This document shows, one piece after another, positions 1-11,019 of a stretch of DNA of 64,000 bases. This DNA comes from Cristatella mucedo (lineage: Eukaryota; Bryozoa; Phylactolaemata; Cristatellidae). The stretch covers positions 54,176 to 118,175 of the forward strand of contig WPIO01000294.1 of the NCBI GenBank assembly GCA_009760855.2, in the 5' to 3' direction. The notes under the pieces were generated by a model. That model made no database searches. It was not told the DNA's origin and saw only the letters and a program-made list of their open reading frames with translations. The position numbers were made by a program, and so were the translations under genes. Position 1 is the first letter of the stretch, and every line of letters starts with the position of its first letter.

Positions 1-1081
1 CGCCGTAGCTCAGAGGATGGTCGGCCTCGGCGTGCGGGAAAGTCTGCTATGAAACGCAGCTTGACAAACGATTAGTCCACTTGGCGTGGTAGAGCTGGAC
101 GCCGACGTAGATATCATAGATAGCCGCGTACAGCCTAAACAACGCTGTGTTAGATTAAATAGAACAAAACAGCACCTATGGTGAAACCGCTTAGGTTAGC
201 CTCTACTACTTCACACGCCCAGCTGAGTGGCTATTCACTCGCATCAGCCGCGGTAAATTCGCTCTTCACATTCTAGCGTAAAGCGGGTGCGATCAACTGC
301 AGAGGTTTTTTCAAGTTATCTTTTTCCAGGAGGTTAGGATGTCCGGGAAAGTTCCTTATAGGTGCAGTCAATGTCCACCCAAACTGTGACTCATATCCCT
401 CATAATAAGTGACATCAGAGGTAAGCATGAATAAGAGGCAATAATTAATAAGAAGAAATAATTGATAACAATTAATGATTAATAAGAAGCGAAAATGGCG
501 TAAGTAGAAATCAGAGGCGATAATTCTATGGCTCGGCCAACAGCGGCTATTCAATGTAGTAGCTCAAACCAGAGAGCTCTAAACCGTCCTAAGCCGGACA
601 ACAAGGCAACTAATGCAACGGTTGAGTTCGCCGATCCAGTCGTAGCTCCTCATCGTTTCGGAGCATTCCATAACGTTCTGCAGCGAGGCCGCCGCGTTTG
701 AGAGGTTCGCTCCCAGCCCGCTGAGAGAGGAACAAATGACGTCACAATGCCATCACGTGCCGTACAACGTACCGTCAATTCACGGCGACCGTCGACTAAT
801 CGGCAGGTAATTCCTTTGGAAGTCACAGAGGATCTATTGACCGCGCGGAGATTTTGAAAGTATTCTTGGACACATTTATCTTTTCATTTTTTCCGTAACC
901 GTGGCAGAGTTTGCATCTCCGAAGTTTTGTAAGTAGAACCGTCGTAAGTCGTAAGTGTAAGTGTAAGTGTAGCAGCCTCTACGTCACTAGAGAATTGGGC
1001 GGCAAACGCTGCCGTAACTATACGAGTCTCGGTCAAGGTGGGACGAATGCCGATGACGCTTTGAGCTTCTGAAACTTGGCT
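1..1081. other. No gene recognised
   Basis: This stretch has only short frames on both strands, none with a familiar motif. The only structure seen is a short TAAGTG tandem at 929-973. The first bases contain a weak A-box-like string but no matching B box, so no tRNA is called. Confidence 0.5.
929..973. repeat. Short TAAGTG tandem repeat
   Basis: GTAAGTC/GTAAGTG units follow one another several times around 940-970. It is a minor degenerate simple repeat with no evident function. Confidence 0.7.
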
Positions 1082-1145
1082 AATAGTAATACATTTGTAT
1101 AGCGCCCTGAGAGAGCTCAATTTCTTTCTAGGAACTTTGAATACG
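1082..1145 (-). mobile_element. LINE/SINE 3' tail fragment
   Basis: Read on the minus strand, this has the AAAGAAATTG-like arm, the CTCTCAGGGCGCTATA arm and a TATTACTATT end that mark the 3' tail shared by LINE-A and SINE-I here. No coding part or tRNA-like head is attached, so the parent cannot be named. Confidence 0.65.
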
Positions 1146-1756
1146 CTATAAAGGAAGCTCGATCATCAAAGGTAGGTGGTAATATCTACGTGTCAACAAG
1201 TACAACATGGTTAGAGGTAGCAGGCACGTTGTCAACATTAGAAATGGTCGATGGTAGCCTGCACACAATGGAACGTCGCAAAGATCCACAAAACGTTATG
1301 AGAAATAGGCATAACGACTTTCCGGTGCCGCAACAATGCACGAAGTTATGCAGGCAATAGCGGAACGTGGTTGCAACAAATTGCGCTCATAGCTTATTAT
1401 GAAAAGTCCTTTCAACAGCGTATAGAAGTACATTTGCCTGCGATGGAGGTGTGTAGGCAGTCAGTGCCAGCCGTGGCCAGAGTAAAACTCTCGTACCTAT
1501 AATAGAGTGCAGCCCCTCGAGTACCCGACCGAGATATAAAGCTCTGCTTCTCAACAGCTTGAGCGCAACTGACCACCCACTTGACTTGGTTGTGGCTTTT
1601 ACGCTGCTTAACCACGAGTTGTCACGTAATTAATTGTAAGCAGCTATAATTAACGAGCCGCGATTATTGAGCCTCTCATATCTCAATAAAAAGCTTGCGC
1701 TAGCATGCAGCAGTTTTAACGTGCTTTGAGCGCTGAGTGGAGCCAGGTCCGATTAC
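1146..1756. other. No gene recognised
   Basis: Short frames only. No repeat family defined elsewhere in the window was recognised here. Confidence 0.45.
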
Positions 1757-2036
1757 CGCCGCCATAGGCGACGACAACTACTCTCCTACTGCCGACTATG
1801 GCACATGCTTTTCAGTGGTCCTGAGCTGCTAATTCTATGCTACTCACTACCTCAACTGCTCTCCTGACTCTGCTATGCTTCCCATTCGATCTTTGCTGCG
1901 TGAGACGAAGTCTGTTGGCTAACCGAATGCATACCGAAAGCCGCTTAGGCTGTGAGTGGGCTATATAAAACTCTCCTGCTTAACACCCACATGGTCTTTA
2001 GGATTTTGTGGAGTTACAGACTGTAATACATTACAT
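1757..2036 (+). mobile_element. LINE-B 3' fragment (CR1/L2-like)
   Basis: This is a 5'-truncated copy of the second LINE family. It matches the last part of the reverse transcriptase frame and the 3' UTR of the longer copy at 31205-32147, including CTGCCGACTATGGCAC, the GCCGCTTAGGCTGTGAG block, and a GGAGTTACAGACTG end followed by CATTA-like repeats. It forms the left part of duplication D1, so its partner at 8252 arose by duplication rather than by separate insertion. Confidence 0.85.
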
Positions 2037-2094
2037 AGGCAGGGAAGCACCTACATCCTATAGCAAAGTTCTCCAGGCCCAAGGGGCCGGAGCA

Positions 2095-2215
2095 GTGTAC
2101 CTCACCCCCAACCGGGAAACTCTGGCTCCGCCCCTAGCTCGACCCCGTGACCTCGGTCATTAAAGACGAGCATCATGCGTCTGGGCAAAATACCGGGGGG
2201 GGGGGGCCAGGTGTT
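2095..2215 (-). mobile_element. Degenerate SINE-I-like head
   Basis: On the minus strand there is TTTTGCCCAGACGC, then ATGCTCGTC, then CGAGGTCACGGGGTCGAGC. These line up with the A-box, spacer and B-box parts of SINE-I copies elsewhere in the window. No hairpin tail remains. It is present in both D1 copies. Confidence 0.45.
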
Positions 2216-2471
2216 GATGCTCGGCTTCACCACCTGTTTAGGATAGGCATCAAGAACTACCGACCGGGTATTTTCAGACGCTCGTTTCATGGCTATATCT
2301 TTAGCACCGGCAGCCTTCAAAATAACGTGCCCCGGACTTTGATGCGCACCTGCAGAAACCCGCACGCCGTTCTATTCGCTTTATCTCCGCAGATGCAAAT
2401 AGGCTGACAATGCACGCCGCCGCCAAATGTCAATATAGAGCAGCACCCGACGGCTCCGCTCGCTCGCCGTC

Positions 2472-3190
2472 CCCTCAGTGGGAGCTGCTTTGGCTTAGCT
2501 CAGGCGGCCTCGAGCAGCTAGCTAGCGGCAATATTAAACGAAGTTGCCGACTGGCTATATAGTCAGCTCCTCCAGCTATGGTTTATTTGGTAGTGTTGCA
2601 ATCCTTCGGCATAATGATGTAATTGCTAAAATACTCCCGATCGATCAAACCTGCTCCTAACCGGTCCTATTTGAGACTAATTGCTTGGGCCGATGTAACC
2701 GATATAAAATAAACATACCGAATGAATGAAGCTTAGGCTCAGAGGCTTATGATTAGCAATAACTGTAACAGTAACTGTGTCCCGCTGGGTTAGAAGTAAG
2801 CCTACTGCTGGCTGGGTATAGTAGGGAGCTAACTTACCCATTGGTTCGGCCATCACGCCACACTCAGGCTATCTGGGTCGAGAAGCTGTCTGGAATTGCT
2901 AACTGCTCCCTAATCAGGAAAGGCTGATTTTGATGGCAAAGCGTGGATTTTGATTGGCTGCTTCGTTGCTTACACGGGGGGGGGTAACTTCTGGAAAGCT
3001 GCCAAGATAGCCCATTAGACTTTATATCGGCTGGGTATTTCCCCAGCCTGCTCGTCGACCTGAGAGGGGCCGGAGATGGGAGATTCCCTCACTAGCATTG
3101 CCTAGAGCCGATTCGTTGCTTAATATAGCGACTTGCATGCTTTCCGATGCCAAATTTTCTCCTTGTTAGGGAGTTTGAGCTATTAATTCA
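2472..3190 (+). repeat. Repeat R1, copy a
   Basis: This aligns from a GGGAGCTGCTTTGGCTTAGC block through GTTTGAGCTATTAATTCA with R1b (3752-4500). R1c (6061-6464) matches only the right half. The unit has no sustained reading frame. It differs from R1b by substitutions and small indels, and a poly-G run lies near 2980. Confidence 0.85.
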
Positions 3191-3751
3191 CTACGACAAG
3201 GCCGAGAATGCATGGAAGAAAGCAAAAGTAAAACTCAAATGGCTTCAAATACATTGAGTACTGGGCACCAAATCGGCAAACATTTGACCAAATTCACAGT
3301 TGTCAGGCAGTAGCAAAAAACTATTTTAGAAACAGGAATCTGCTATTCAAAACGAGATGCAATTCAGAATAGGTGGTTATTGTTAAAAAACATTAGCTCG
3401 ATTGCATTTTGAACTTAATCGTCAGCAAGCGCCCATCAACTTGGCAAGGGATGCAATGTCAGAAGCCCGGTTAGTTTGACACAGCTTAGGCGTCAATTTC
3501 CTGCAATCATTGCTGGCCAACTCATTCAGACCCAAGATTTGCAGATGTAGCAATACATTTCTACATCCACGAAGATAAAGCCGCCAAAGAATAGTTAATG
3601 ACTCAGAAAAGCCACCATGAATCTTGCATCAGAGGCTGAGGCTCTGGCTTAGGCTTAACCCCTGAACCTTGGGTAGATGGTTGGCACAACGGCACACTAA
3701 TCCGGCTCCAGCCCTCCCTTGCTCCCAAACCCGGAAGTGGGTGATAGCCGA
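3191..3751. other. No gene recognised between R1 copies
   Basis: A-rich sequence with no long frame and no recognised repeat. Confidence 0.45.
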
Positions 3752-4500
3752 CCCCTAAGTGGGAGCTACTTTGGCTTAGCTCAGGCGCCCTCGAGCAGAT
3801 AGCTAGCTGCCATATTGAACGAAGTTGCCAGCTGGCAACTCATGCTGCCGTCCACCAAAGCTAGCAACGTAGTCGGCTCCTCCCGCTATGGTTCATTTGG
3901 CAGTGTTGCAATCCTTCGGCATAATGATGTAATGGCTAAAATACTCTCCATTGATGAAATCTGCTCCTAGCCGGTCCTAATCGAGACTAATTGCTTGGCC
4001 TGATGTAACCGACAAGACGTAAATAGACCGAATTCATGAAGCTTACACTCAGAGGCTTACGATCAGCAATAACTGTGGCAGTAACTGTGCCTTCTGGGTG
4101 CAAAGTAAGCCTACTGCTGGCTGGTATAGCAGGGAGCTAACTTACCCATAGGTTCGCCTATCCTGCCACGTTCAAGCTATCTGGGTCAAGTGGCTGTACA
4201 GAATAGCTGCATGCTGGCTCACCATAAAAGGCTGAGCTGGGTGGCAGACCTTGGATTTTGATTAGCTACCAGGATATTTATACAGAGACGACTTCTGGAA
4301 AACTGCAAAGACAAGACACTAGCTGGGCTCATTGACGGTAACCTGAGAGTGGGAAGGGAGAGAAGGGGAAGAGGGAGATTCCCTAGCTAGCATTGCCTGT
4401 AGAGCAGAATCTGTGCTTGAAATATCGACCGTCTTGCTTTTCGATGCCAACCTTCATCCTAGTTAAGGAGTTTGAGCTATTGATTCAATAAACAATGCTT
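3752..4500 (+). repeat. Repeat R1, copy b
   Basis: Second copy of R1. Its right end reads TTGATTCAATAAACAATGC and so carries a possible AATAAA polyadenylation signal. R1c ends the same way, which suggests R1 derives from the 3' end of a transcribed unit. Confidence 0.85.
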
Positions 4501-5655
4501 TACAGATAGTCTGGTCCACAGGGCCCTCCTCTAATGTTCAACATTCGTCCTTCGTGTGCATGCGAATTGCAGAGCAGCAGCTGCTGCTGTGCTGCCTGTA
4601 CAGCCACTAGAATATGTAAGTGGATCGTGCTGCCACAGCAGAGGGCTTAAAAAGCTTGCATGTCCGGCAGGTGATGCACTCACCGACGTCAGTTCAACAA
4701 AGCAACACAGTGGTTTCATCGTTCAGTTGGTGAGACGTTTCACCATCCTGCGGGATGTTTAAAAGTGCAGTTTCTGCAGAGAAGACGGAAGCACGGACTA
4801 GCTAGCAGACTTCTGGTGCATGCAGTGCCAGAGATCAGTGTGCTCAGCCTGCTAACCTGGCCAGAACTGATACAACTGGAGTCACGTGACAATTGCCCTG
4901 CAACAGATCACTAGCTGAGACGAAATGCTTGTTATGCTTTTGAAATGCTTGGAAATGCTTGGTAACCAGTAATAATAAGCGGAAATGCTGCAAGCCGAAA
5001 CGCAGCAGCAGTGCTGGCAGCACTCAAAACCTCTGGATCTGCTGTGCTTCGACTGCAAGCAAGCCAAGTGCATCGGTTGTACCAGCCAGTACGAGGTCTA
5101 GCCACCCTGAGTACGGCAGATGCTGAAAGGACCGAAAGCCCCAACTTTCTGGAGGGACGCAAGAAAAAAGCCAACAGCGTCTGCTTGTCTGCTTGAGCGG
5201 GTGCACGATAAGTCTGAGCAGCTGCTTCAGCCCAGAGATCTGGTCCACGACATTCAATCGGCTCGTGCCATTCATTTGGACTAGGTGGGGACTAGCAGAA
5301 GTTTTTGGTTGATGCTTTGGGCAAAGCCTTTGATGATTTTGTGAGCAATCCCAAGGACTGCTGTGACCAGCTCTAGGGCAGCACTGCAGCCCTTGAAATG
5401 TTGGCCGAGGAGCTGCACAAGTAACTGTAGCATGTATTTGAATAAGTTAGCAAGCAGCCTCACAGCCTCTGCTGGTAACCGTGATTTGTTTAGCGAGCAC
5501 GTGACCTGACAATCACATCTCGAAGTGCTTGCCAAGCTGCTGGATGGATTTAAAGATACCGCAAAATGGTCGGCTTGGGGTGCTGAGTGGCTCTCTGCCC
5601 GAAGACTTTAACACAATGGTCGCCTCGTTGACGGGAACTCTGAAGCTCACCACAG
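4501..5655 (+). pseudogene. B-box (TRIM-like) gene remnant, copy 1
   Basis: Two zinc-finger-like clusters can be read in the same frame: C-M-Q-C...C-S-A-C at 4817-4852, and CWQHSKPLDLLCFDCKQAKC from 5012. The spacing C-x2-H...C-x2-C...C-x2-C fits a B-box, which in TRIM proteins mediates protein contacts before a coiled coil. A coiled-coil-like stretch (LERVHDKSEQLLQPRDL) follows near 5197, and HLEVLAKLLDGFKDTA near 5517. A TAA at 4853 replaces a TTA seen in the second copy, and other stops and frame changes occur, so it is a pseudogene. The frame ends at a donor-like ACAG|GTAAAT at 5655. No RING domain was found upstream. The family call rests on the B-box pattern and on conservation with 15090-16290. 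Confidence 0.6.
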
Positions 5656-5682
5656 GTAAATATTAAATATTAAATATATTTC

Positions 5683-5812
5683 ATTTATATAGCGCCCTAA
5701 GAGAACTTAATCTCTATTCAGGCGCTTCACATATTCCTCGGGGCTCGAGCCCACGACCTCAGTCACACCTTGGTCGGGGCGAGCACCTTAACCACTAGAC
5801 CAAACCCGGTAG
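5683..5812 (-). mobile_element. SINE-I (tRNA-derived), minus strand
   Basis: On the minus strand the order is a tRNA-like A box (TTTGGTCTAGTGGTTAAGG), a GCTCGCCCCGACC spacer, a B box (GGGCTCGAGCCCC), and the hairpin tail with AGATTAAGTTCTCTTAGGGCGCTATATAAA. It lies between the donor-like site at 5655 and the acceptor-like site at 5922, so it would sit in an intron of the B-box gene. Confidence 0.85.
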
Positions 5813-5922
5813 CTGCTGACTGCAAAGCTCTGCAGGCCGTGTTAAACCTAGCTTGATGTGCTGACACGGCAAATCTTGCCGATGCTTCACAGTTGCTGCC
5901 ACGGAGATTCTTTTCCTTGCAG

Positions 5923-5991
5923 ACTGCCTTGGCCGAATACTACCTGAAGTGATTGCCTTTAAGGATGATGCTGGAGGTTGTGAAGTATCAG
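5923..5991 (+). pseudogene. Possible internal exon of the B-box gene
   Basis: A 69 bp segment is preceded by a strong acceptor (TTCTTTTCCTTGCAG) and followed by a strong donor (CAG|GTGAGT). It is open in one frame (CLGRILPEVIAFKDDAGG). Joining it to the upstream exon ending at 5655 keeps a frame open across the junction: one base is left from the first exon and two from this one, giving a GAC codon. This agreement of splice signals and phase is the evidence. The protein segment itself is not recognised. Confidence 0.4.
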
Positions 5992-6060
5992 GTGAGTTTG
6001 CATTTTGCATCAGCTGGAAACAGCTTGTCGGCCAACAAAATATGAGGTACTTATTAGGCC

Positions 6061-6464
6061 AAGGAGCTAACTTACCCGCAGGTTCGGTCTTCCTGCCACG
6101 TTCAAACTATCTGGGTCGAGCGACTGTACAGAATAGCTGCATGCTGGCTCACCATAAAAGGCTGTGCTGGATGGCAGAGCTTGGATTTTGATTGGCTACG
6201 AGGATACTTATACAGAGACGACTTCTGGAAAACTGCAAAGACAAGACACTAGGTTTGTATCAGCTGGGAATTTCCCCAGCTGGCTCATTGACGGTAACCT
6301 GAGAGTGGGAAGGGAGAGAAGGGGAAGAGGGATATTCCCTCGCTAGCATTCACTCATTAGCCTGCATAGCCGAATCTGCTTAAAATATCGACCGTCGTGC
6401 TTTTCGATGCCAACCTTCATCCTAGTTAAGGAGTTTGAGCTATTGATTCAATAAACGATGCTTT
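6061..6464 (+). repeat. Repeat R1, copy c (5'-truncated)
   Basis: It matches the right half of R1b from GGAGCTAACTTACCC to the CAATAAACGATGCTTT end. It joins LINE-A sequence directly at its right edge. Confidence 0.85.
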
Positions 6465-7207
6465 CCGTTCCTGTTTAAAGTTATTGTGATTGTTTTTTCA
6501 CCGTAGCGCGTAAGAAATTACGTGCTTATGGACATCAAAACCGCTTATCGCTTCGGGCTGCTGGGTCTCCCACGCCGGCGGCTGCCTTAGCTACGCCGGT
6601 GGCTAGTAACCTGCTTGTTAGTTATGATCGTCAGCAGCTGCTATCGCTTCCTCATCGTATATCAAATGCATTCCTAGATATTAATGTCGTTGCTAAGATT
6701 CATGAACTATGCATTAACAAAAGAAAAGCACCCTGTAGCCCCAGCAGTGGCCGGAACCGCCAGCTCAGACGCCGCTCGTTGGGCGGGAACTGTGAGCCTG
6801 AGTACCCGCTCGGCTTAAATCGATAAACTGCCCGACAATTAAAGACGCAACTCCATCCGGTTTCTTATTCTTTCACAACCCTAGATCAATTAAAACTGGA
6901 GGTGGAGTTGCTATTATCGTGCGCTCGAAATTCAACTTCAAGCCATTTGCGGTACCATCGAAGCAGTCTTTTAAATCAATTGTCTTGGTCTCACCCAAAA
7001 ACAAGCTACCGATAGTGCCAGTAGTCTATCACCCACCAGGTACCAAATCCTCCTTAATTTCAGATTTCTCCGATCTCATTTCGATTCTGTGTGCAAGAAA
7101 TCGATCCTTCCTCGTTATGGGTGATTTCAAAGTTCACTTTGATAACTTATCTGACGCTTTCAGCACCACAGTTCGTGCATTGACTGACTCATTGTCTCTT
7201 GAAAATT
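6465..7207 (+). mobile_element. LINE-A fragment A1, 5' part
   Basis: The 5' leader matches 60500 onward. The N-terminal frame (LLVSYDRQQLLSLPHRISNA) is present at 6599-6826. An internal deletion near 6820 then removes the region before the endonuclease. EEP endonuclease sequence resumes (frame 6919-7251), including the GDF motif where intact copies read GDFN. The copy stops abruptly at about 7207, joined to MITE sequence. It is non-functional. Confidence 0.85.
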
Positions 7208-7460
7208 CGCCAATACGAACTCGACCATGGTCACGCAAAACAATCAAATAAGTAAATACAGAAATGTACCCAAGAAAACTTTCGAAATCCTCGCGCGTTC
7301 AGTATATTTGACAAGGCCGAAAATAACAGGGAGGAAACGATGTCTGATAGCTATGCACTGTGGGTGCTGAGGACTGTCGTTTAACTCCCTCGACTTACGA
7401 AAATTTGACTTTAAAAAAGGTTAGCCTGTACCTGTCCATTTTGAAATTGGGGCGGACTGT
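7208..7460 (+). mobile_element. Tigger/pogo-like MITE, left end missing
   Basis: It matches the intact MITE at 9568-9853 from GAAAATTCGCC to the right terminal repeat ending GGACTG, but lacks the left terminal repeat. That end is fused to LINE-A at 7207/7208. Confidence 0.75.
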
Positions 7461-8235
7461 AATCGTAATAATAGATTTGTATTGTACCCCCAGAGTGCTC
7501 TGTCCAGGCACTCTACATGTGACGTAAAGGAAGAACGGTCGAATTGTCAGCGGCGGCCGTAACTTAGCGAGTTCACTCTGCGACCCACATCTCGTTTAGT
7601 GCTGACGCAGCGGCAGCAGCCGCCGCCGCTCTCCGCGGGGATAATACCGCGAAGCGCGTGCACTACGCTGTAGCGGAAGCGTAGCCTGGATGCGCCTACC
7701 TGGATAAAGGATATCTGATGAAAGGAGAACGCCATCCGGGTACAAGGGGCAAACTCTGCAAAAGTGCTGACTCAGCAAGTTAGCGAGCGCTCCTGCCGCG
7801 AGTCCGCCCAGATAGCTGCAAGCAACGCCATTGGTCAACGGATGTCGCTAAAACGTCAAATGGTCGTGGTCAATGGTCGTCGATAAAAGGATGTTAGATT
7901 AGGTTTGGCGATGTTGTGCCGTCAGTCGTGAGTTAGTGCCAGGTTTTGGGAGCATGCGAACTAACGGTACGGTGCGCAAGTGATTTGAGGTTACCACTAG
8001 GTACGGCAAGACGATTTTATTCAGAAAAGTCGGTGGCACTTCGCTTTGCATGGTGGGGCGAAGTAGATTTGACAGTATTGAAGTCGACGCTCTGCCGGAC
8101 TGACTGAGCTAGCTCAGGTTGGCAGGCAGTAGCGAAACAGGAAGCTGCGAAGCTCGCAACAGACAGACAAGCCGCAGCTGCAGAGCTGTGCACCAATAGT
8201 ATATATAATAAAAAGCACCCAATAAGCATAAATAA
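7208..8235 (+). repeat. Duplication D2, copy a
   Basis: About 1 kb is nearly the same as 9600-10620: the MITE, a GC-rich segment rich in GCAGCAG/CCGCCGC, and an AT-rich right edge (CCAATAGTATATATAATAA). It lies directly before D1 copy b. The minus-strand frames across it are not supported as genes. Confidence 0.9.
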
Positions 8236-8251
8236 ATAAAATAAAGCTCCG

Positions 8252-8528
8252 CCATAGGCAACGATAACTACTCTGCTACTGCCGACTATGGCACATCTTT
8301 TTCAGCGATCCTGAGCTACTACTTCTATGCTACTCACTACCTCAACTGCTCTTCTGACTCTGCTATGCTTCCCACTCGATCTTTGCTGCGTGAGACGAAG
8401 TCTGTTGGCTAACCGAATGCGTACCGAAAGCCGCTTAGGCTGTGAGTGCGCTATATAAAACTCTCCTGCGTAACACCCACATGGTCTTTAGGATTTTGTG
8501 GAGTTACAGACTGTAATACATTACATAG
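8252..8528 (+). mobile_element. LINE-B 3' fragment
   Basis: The same truncated LINE-B end as at 1757-2036, carried within D1 copy b. Confidence 0.85.
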
Positions 8529-8960
8529 GCAGGGAAGCACCTACATCCTATAGCACAGTTCTCCAGGCCCAAGGGGCTGCAGCAGTGTACCTCGCCCCCA
8601 ACCGGGAAACTCTGGCTCCGCCCCTAGCTCGACCCCGTGACCTCGGTCATTAAAGACGAGCATCGTGCGTCTGGGCAAAATACCGGGGGGGGGGAGGGGG
8701 GCCAGGTGTTGATGCTCGGCTTCACCACCTGTTTAGGATAGGCATCAAGAACTACCGACCGCGTATTTTCAGACGCTCGTTTCATCGCTATATCTTTAGC
8801 ACCGGCAGCCTTCAAAATCACGTGTCCCGGACTTTCATGCACGCCTCAAGAAACCCGCACGCCGTTCTATTCGCTTTATCTCCGCAGATGCAAATAGGCT
8901 GACAATGCACGCCGCCGCCAAATGTCAATATAGAGCAGCACCCGACGGCTCCGCTCGCTC
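8252..8960 (+). repeat. Duplication D1, copy b
   Basis: Second copy of D1. The poly-G run is interrupted (GGGGGGGGGAGGGGGG) compared with copy a, and the copies diverge after CGGCTCCGCTCGCTCG. Its direct junction with D2 copy a suggests overlapping duplications. Confidence 0.9.
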
Positions 8961-9560
8961 GTCTGCCGTCGGCAGAACTCGCAGCGTCAGGTAACCGCGT
9001 CGTCCGTCCAAGAATACGCTCGACCTAAGTCGTCTAGAGAAAATCCCTCGGCGGCAACGGCCGCCACGCCTCGCCTGGCCGCCATTGTGCGCTGGCGGCG
9101 GCCGCCGCCGCTCGGGCCCAACTTTAGGCAATCACGCGACGACGCGGACGCGCGCGTGTCAGCGAACTCGCGCCTGCGGCTGACGGTCCCTTGAGCGGAG
9201 CCAGCGCTGGATGAGCGCCGCGCTAGATTAGATTAGAGCGGGTCGACCGTAGCCGACCGTGTCGCCTTACGCCGCGGTCTTGGCGAGAGCTCCGCCGGGC
9301 GTTGGTTAGGCTACGACTCGCGTTCGAGCGAGCGCAAGAGAGATCGACAGCTTCCTCGTCGACTCCTCGGTCGAATATATTTACGACGATACTTTTCCCG
9401 TCTTGGGACGAACGCAGCTCTCGGGTCGCTTCCTGCAGGTCACGTGGACTGCAGCCTCAATGCACTCGCGATCCACTCGCCTCACTGCCATCTTAGTCGC
9501 GATTGGCTGAGCCGACGCCTTGGTAACACGGCGCTCCCTATTAATACTAATACTAATGAT
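8961..9560. other. CpG-rich unique segment, no gene recognised
   Basis: This is one of the most CpG-dense stretches of the window, with many CGCG, GCGGCGG and GCCGCC strings. It holds only short frames. It could be a promoter-type CpG-rich region, but no core promoter or downstream gene is visible. Confidence 0.4.
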
Positions 9561-9567
9561 AATAATA

Positions 9568-9853
9568 CAGTCAGCCCCCGACTTACAAGGGTTAAACTTA
9601 CGAAAATTCGCCGGTACGAACTCGGCCACGGTCACGCAAAACAATCAAATATCGAAATGTATCCAAGAAAACTTTCGAAATCTTCGCGCGTTTAGTTTAT
9701 TTCACAATGCCGAAAATAATAGGGAGGAAACGATATCTGATAGCTATGCACTGTGGGTACTGAGGACTGTCGTTTACCTCCCTCGACTTACGAAAATTTG
9801 ACTTTGAAAAAGGTTTGCCAGTACCTATCTATTTTGAAATCGGGGGCGGACTG
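9568..9853. mobile_element. Intact Tigger/pogo-like MITE (286 bp)
   Basis: Terminal inverted repeats are CAGTCAGCCCCCGACTT on the left and, reverse-complemented, CAGTCCGCCCCCGATTT on the right. A TA dinucleotide flanks each end, as expected for Tc1/mariner-superfamily insertion. CAGT starts, C-rich ends and internal CTTACGA strings resemble pogo/Tigger elements. It has no transposase frame and is therefore non-autonomous. Confidence 0.75.
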
Positions 9854-10620
9854 TAATCGTAATAATAGATTTGTATTGTACCCCCAGAGAACTCTGTCCA
9901 GGCACTCTGCATGTGACGTAAAGGAAGAACGGTCGAATTGTCGGCGGCGGTCGTAACTTAGCGAGTTCACTCTGCGACCCACCCCTCCTTTAGAGCTGAT
10001 GCAGCGGCAGCAGCCGCCGCCGCTCTCAGCGGGGTGAATACCGCGAAGCGCGTGCACTACGCTGTAGCCGAAGCGTAGCCTGGACGCGCCTACCTGGATA
10101 AAGGTTATCTGATGATAAGATAGCGCCGCCCAGGTACAAGGGGCAATGTGCCGACTCCGCGGCGGCAAGTTAGCGAGCGCTCCGGCCGCGAGCGCGCCCA
10201 GATAGCGGCAAGCAACGCCATTGGTCAACGGATGTCGCTAAAACGTCAAATGGTCGTGGTCAACGGTCGTCGATAAAAACTGTTAGATTAAGTTTGGCGA
10301 TGTTGTGCCGTCAGTCGTGAGTTAGTGCCAGGTTTTGGGAGCATGCGAACTAACGGTACGGTCCGCAAGGAATTTGAGGTTACCACTAGGTACGGCAAGA
10401 CGATTTTATTCAGAAAAGTCGGTGGCACTTCGCTTTGCATGGTGGGGCGGAGTAGATTTGACAGTATTGAAGTCAACGCTCTGCCGGACTGACTGAGCTT
10501 GCTCAGGTTGGCAGGCAGTAGCGAAACAGGAAGCTGCGATGCTCGCAACAGACAGACAAGCCGCAGCTGCAGAGCTGTGCACCAATAGTATATATAATAA
10601 TAAGCACCCAATAATAAGCA
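9600..10620 (+). repeat. Duplication D2, copy b
   Basis: It matches 7208-8235 with substitutions and small indels. The D2 edges are not those of a known transposon: the duplicated part starts inside the MITE and ends in AT-rich sequence. Confidence 0.9.
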
Positions 10621-11019
10621 CCCGATCAAAATGCCGTTGTACTAGCACGAAGTGAGTAGCAGTAGTAGTGGAGACGGAATTTTACGAACATATGGACCCA
10701 TTTGTAGGTGCTGTCCCTGTCTCGGCAACCCGAATTTCGACAATATCATGCATCTGAAAGTAGCAATACTTTTCTTTACAGACTTTTACTTTGCGGACAT
10801 TGCATCGGGCTCAGAGATGTCCAATGCAAGGCCGGAGGTTGTGATGAGTTTGAGGAGTATCAGCATTCGCTGCACACAATCCCAGACGTTAGAACTTAAG
10901 CAGTGAATCTGTATCTGTATTGAAATGTTTGTTGAGAGAGAAGACACGATCGGTCGCAGTCGGCCCACTTTCAGTTAAGGAGCACAAGCAATATCATGGC
11001 ATGCCTTGACAAGAGTGCG
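10621..11019. other. No gene recognised
   Basis: Short plus-strand frames at 10652-10906 show no familiar motif. Confidence 0.4.

Larger units (their letters stand above)
1757..2466 (+). repeat. Duplication D1, copy a
   Basis: A block of about 710 bp is nearly the same as 8252-8960. It contains the LINE-B fragment, a degenerate SINE-I-like segment, a poly-G run near 2200, and a GC-rich right end that stops after CGGCTCCGCTCGCTCG. The two copies differ by scattered substitutions and by the length of the G run. Confidence 0.9.

Noticed and set aside
1-70. Possible tRNA at the window start (TAGCTCAGAGG word)
   Set aside because: No B box or cloverleaf partner follows at the expected distance.
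10288-10629. Minus-strand frames in D2 copies (also 8017-8229)
   Set aside because: Open because of local composition. The two D2 copies do not keep equal frame lengths and no motif is present.
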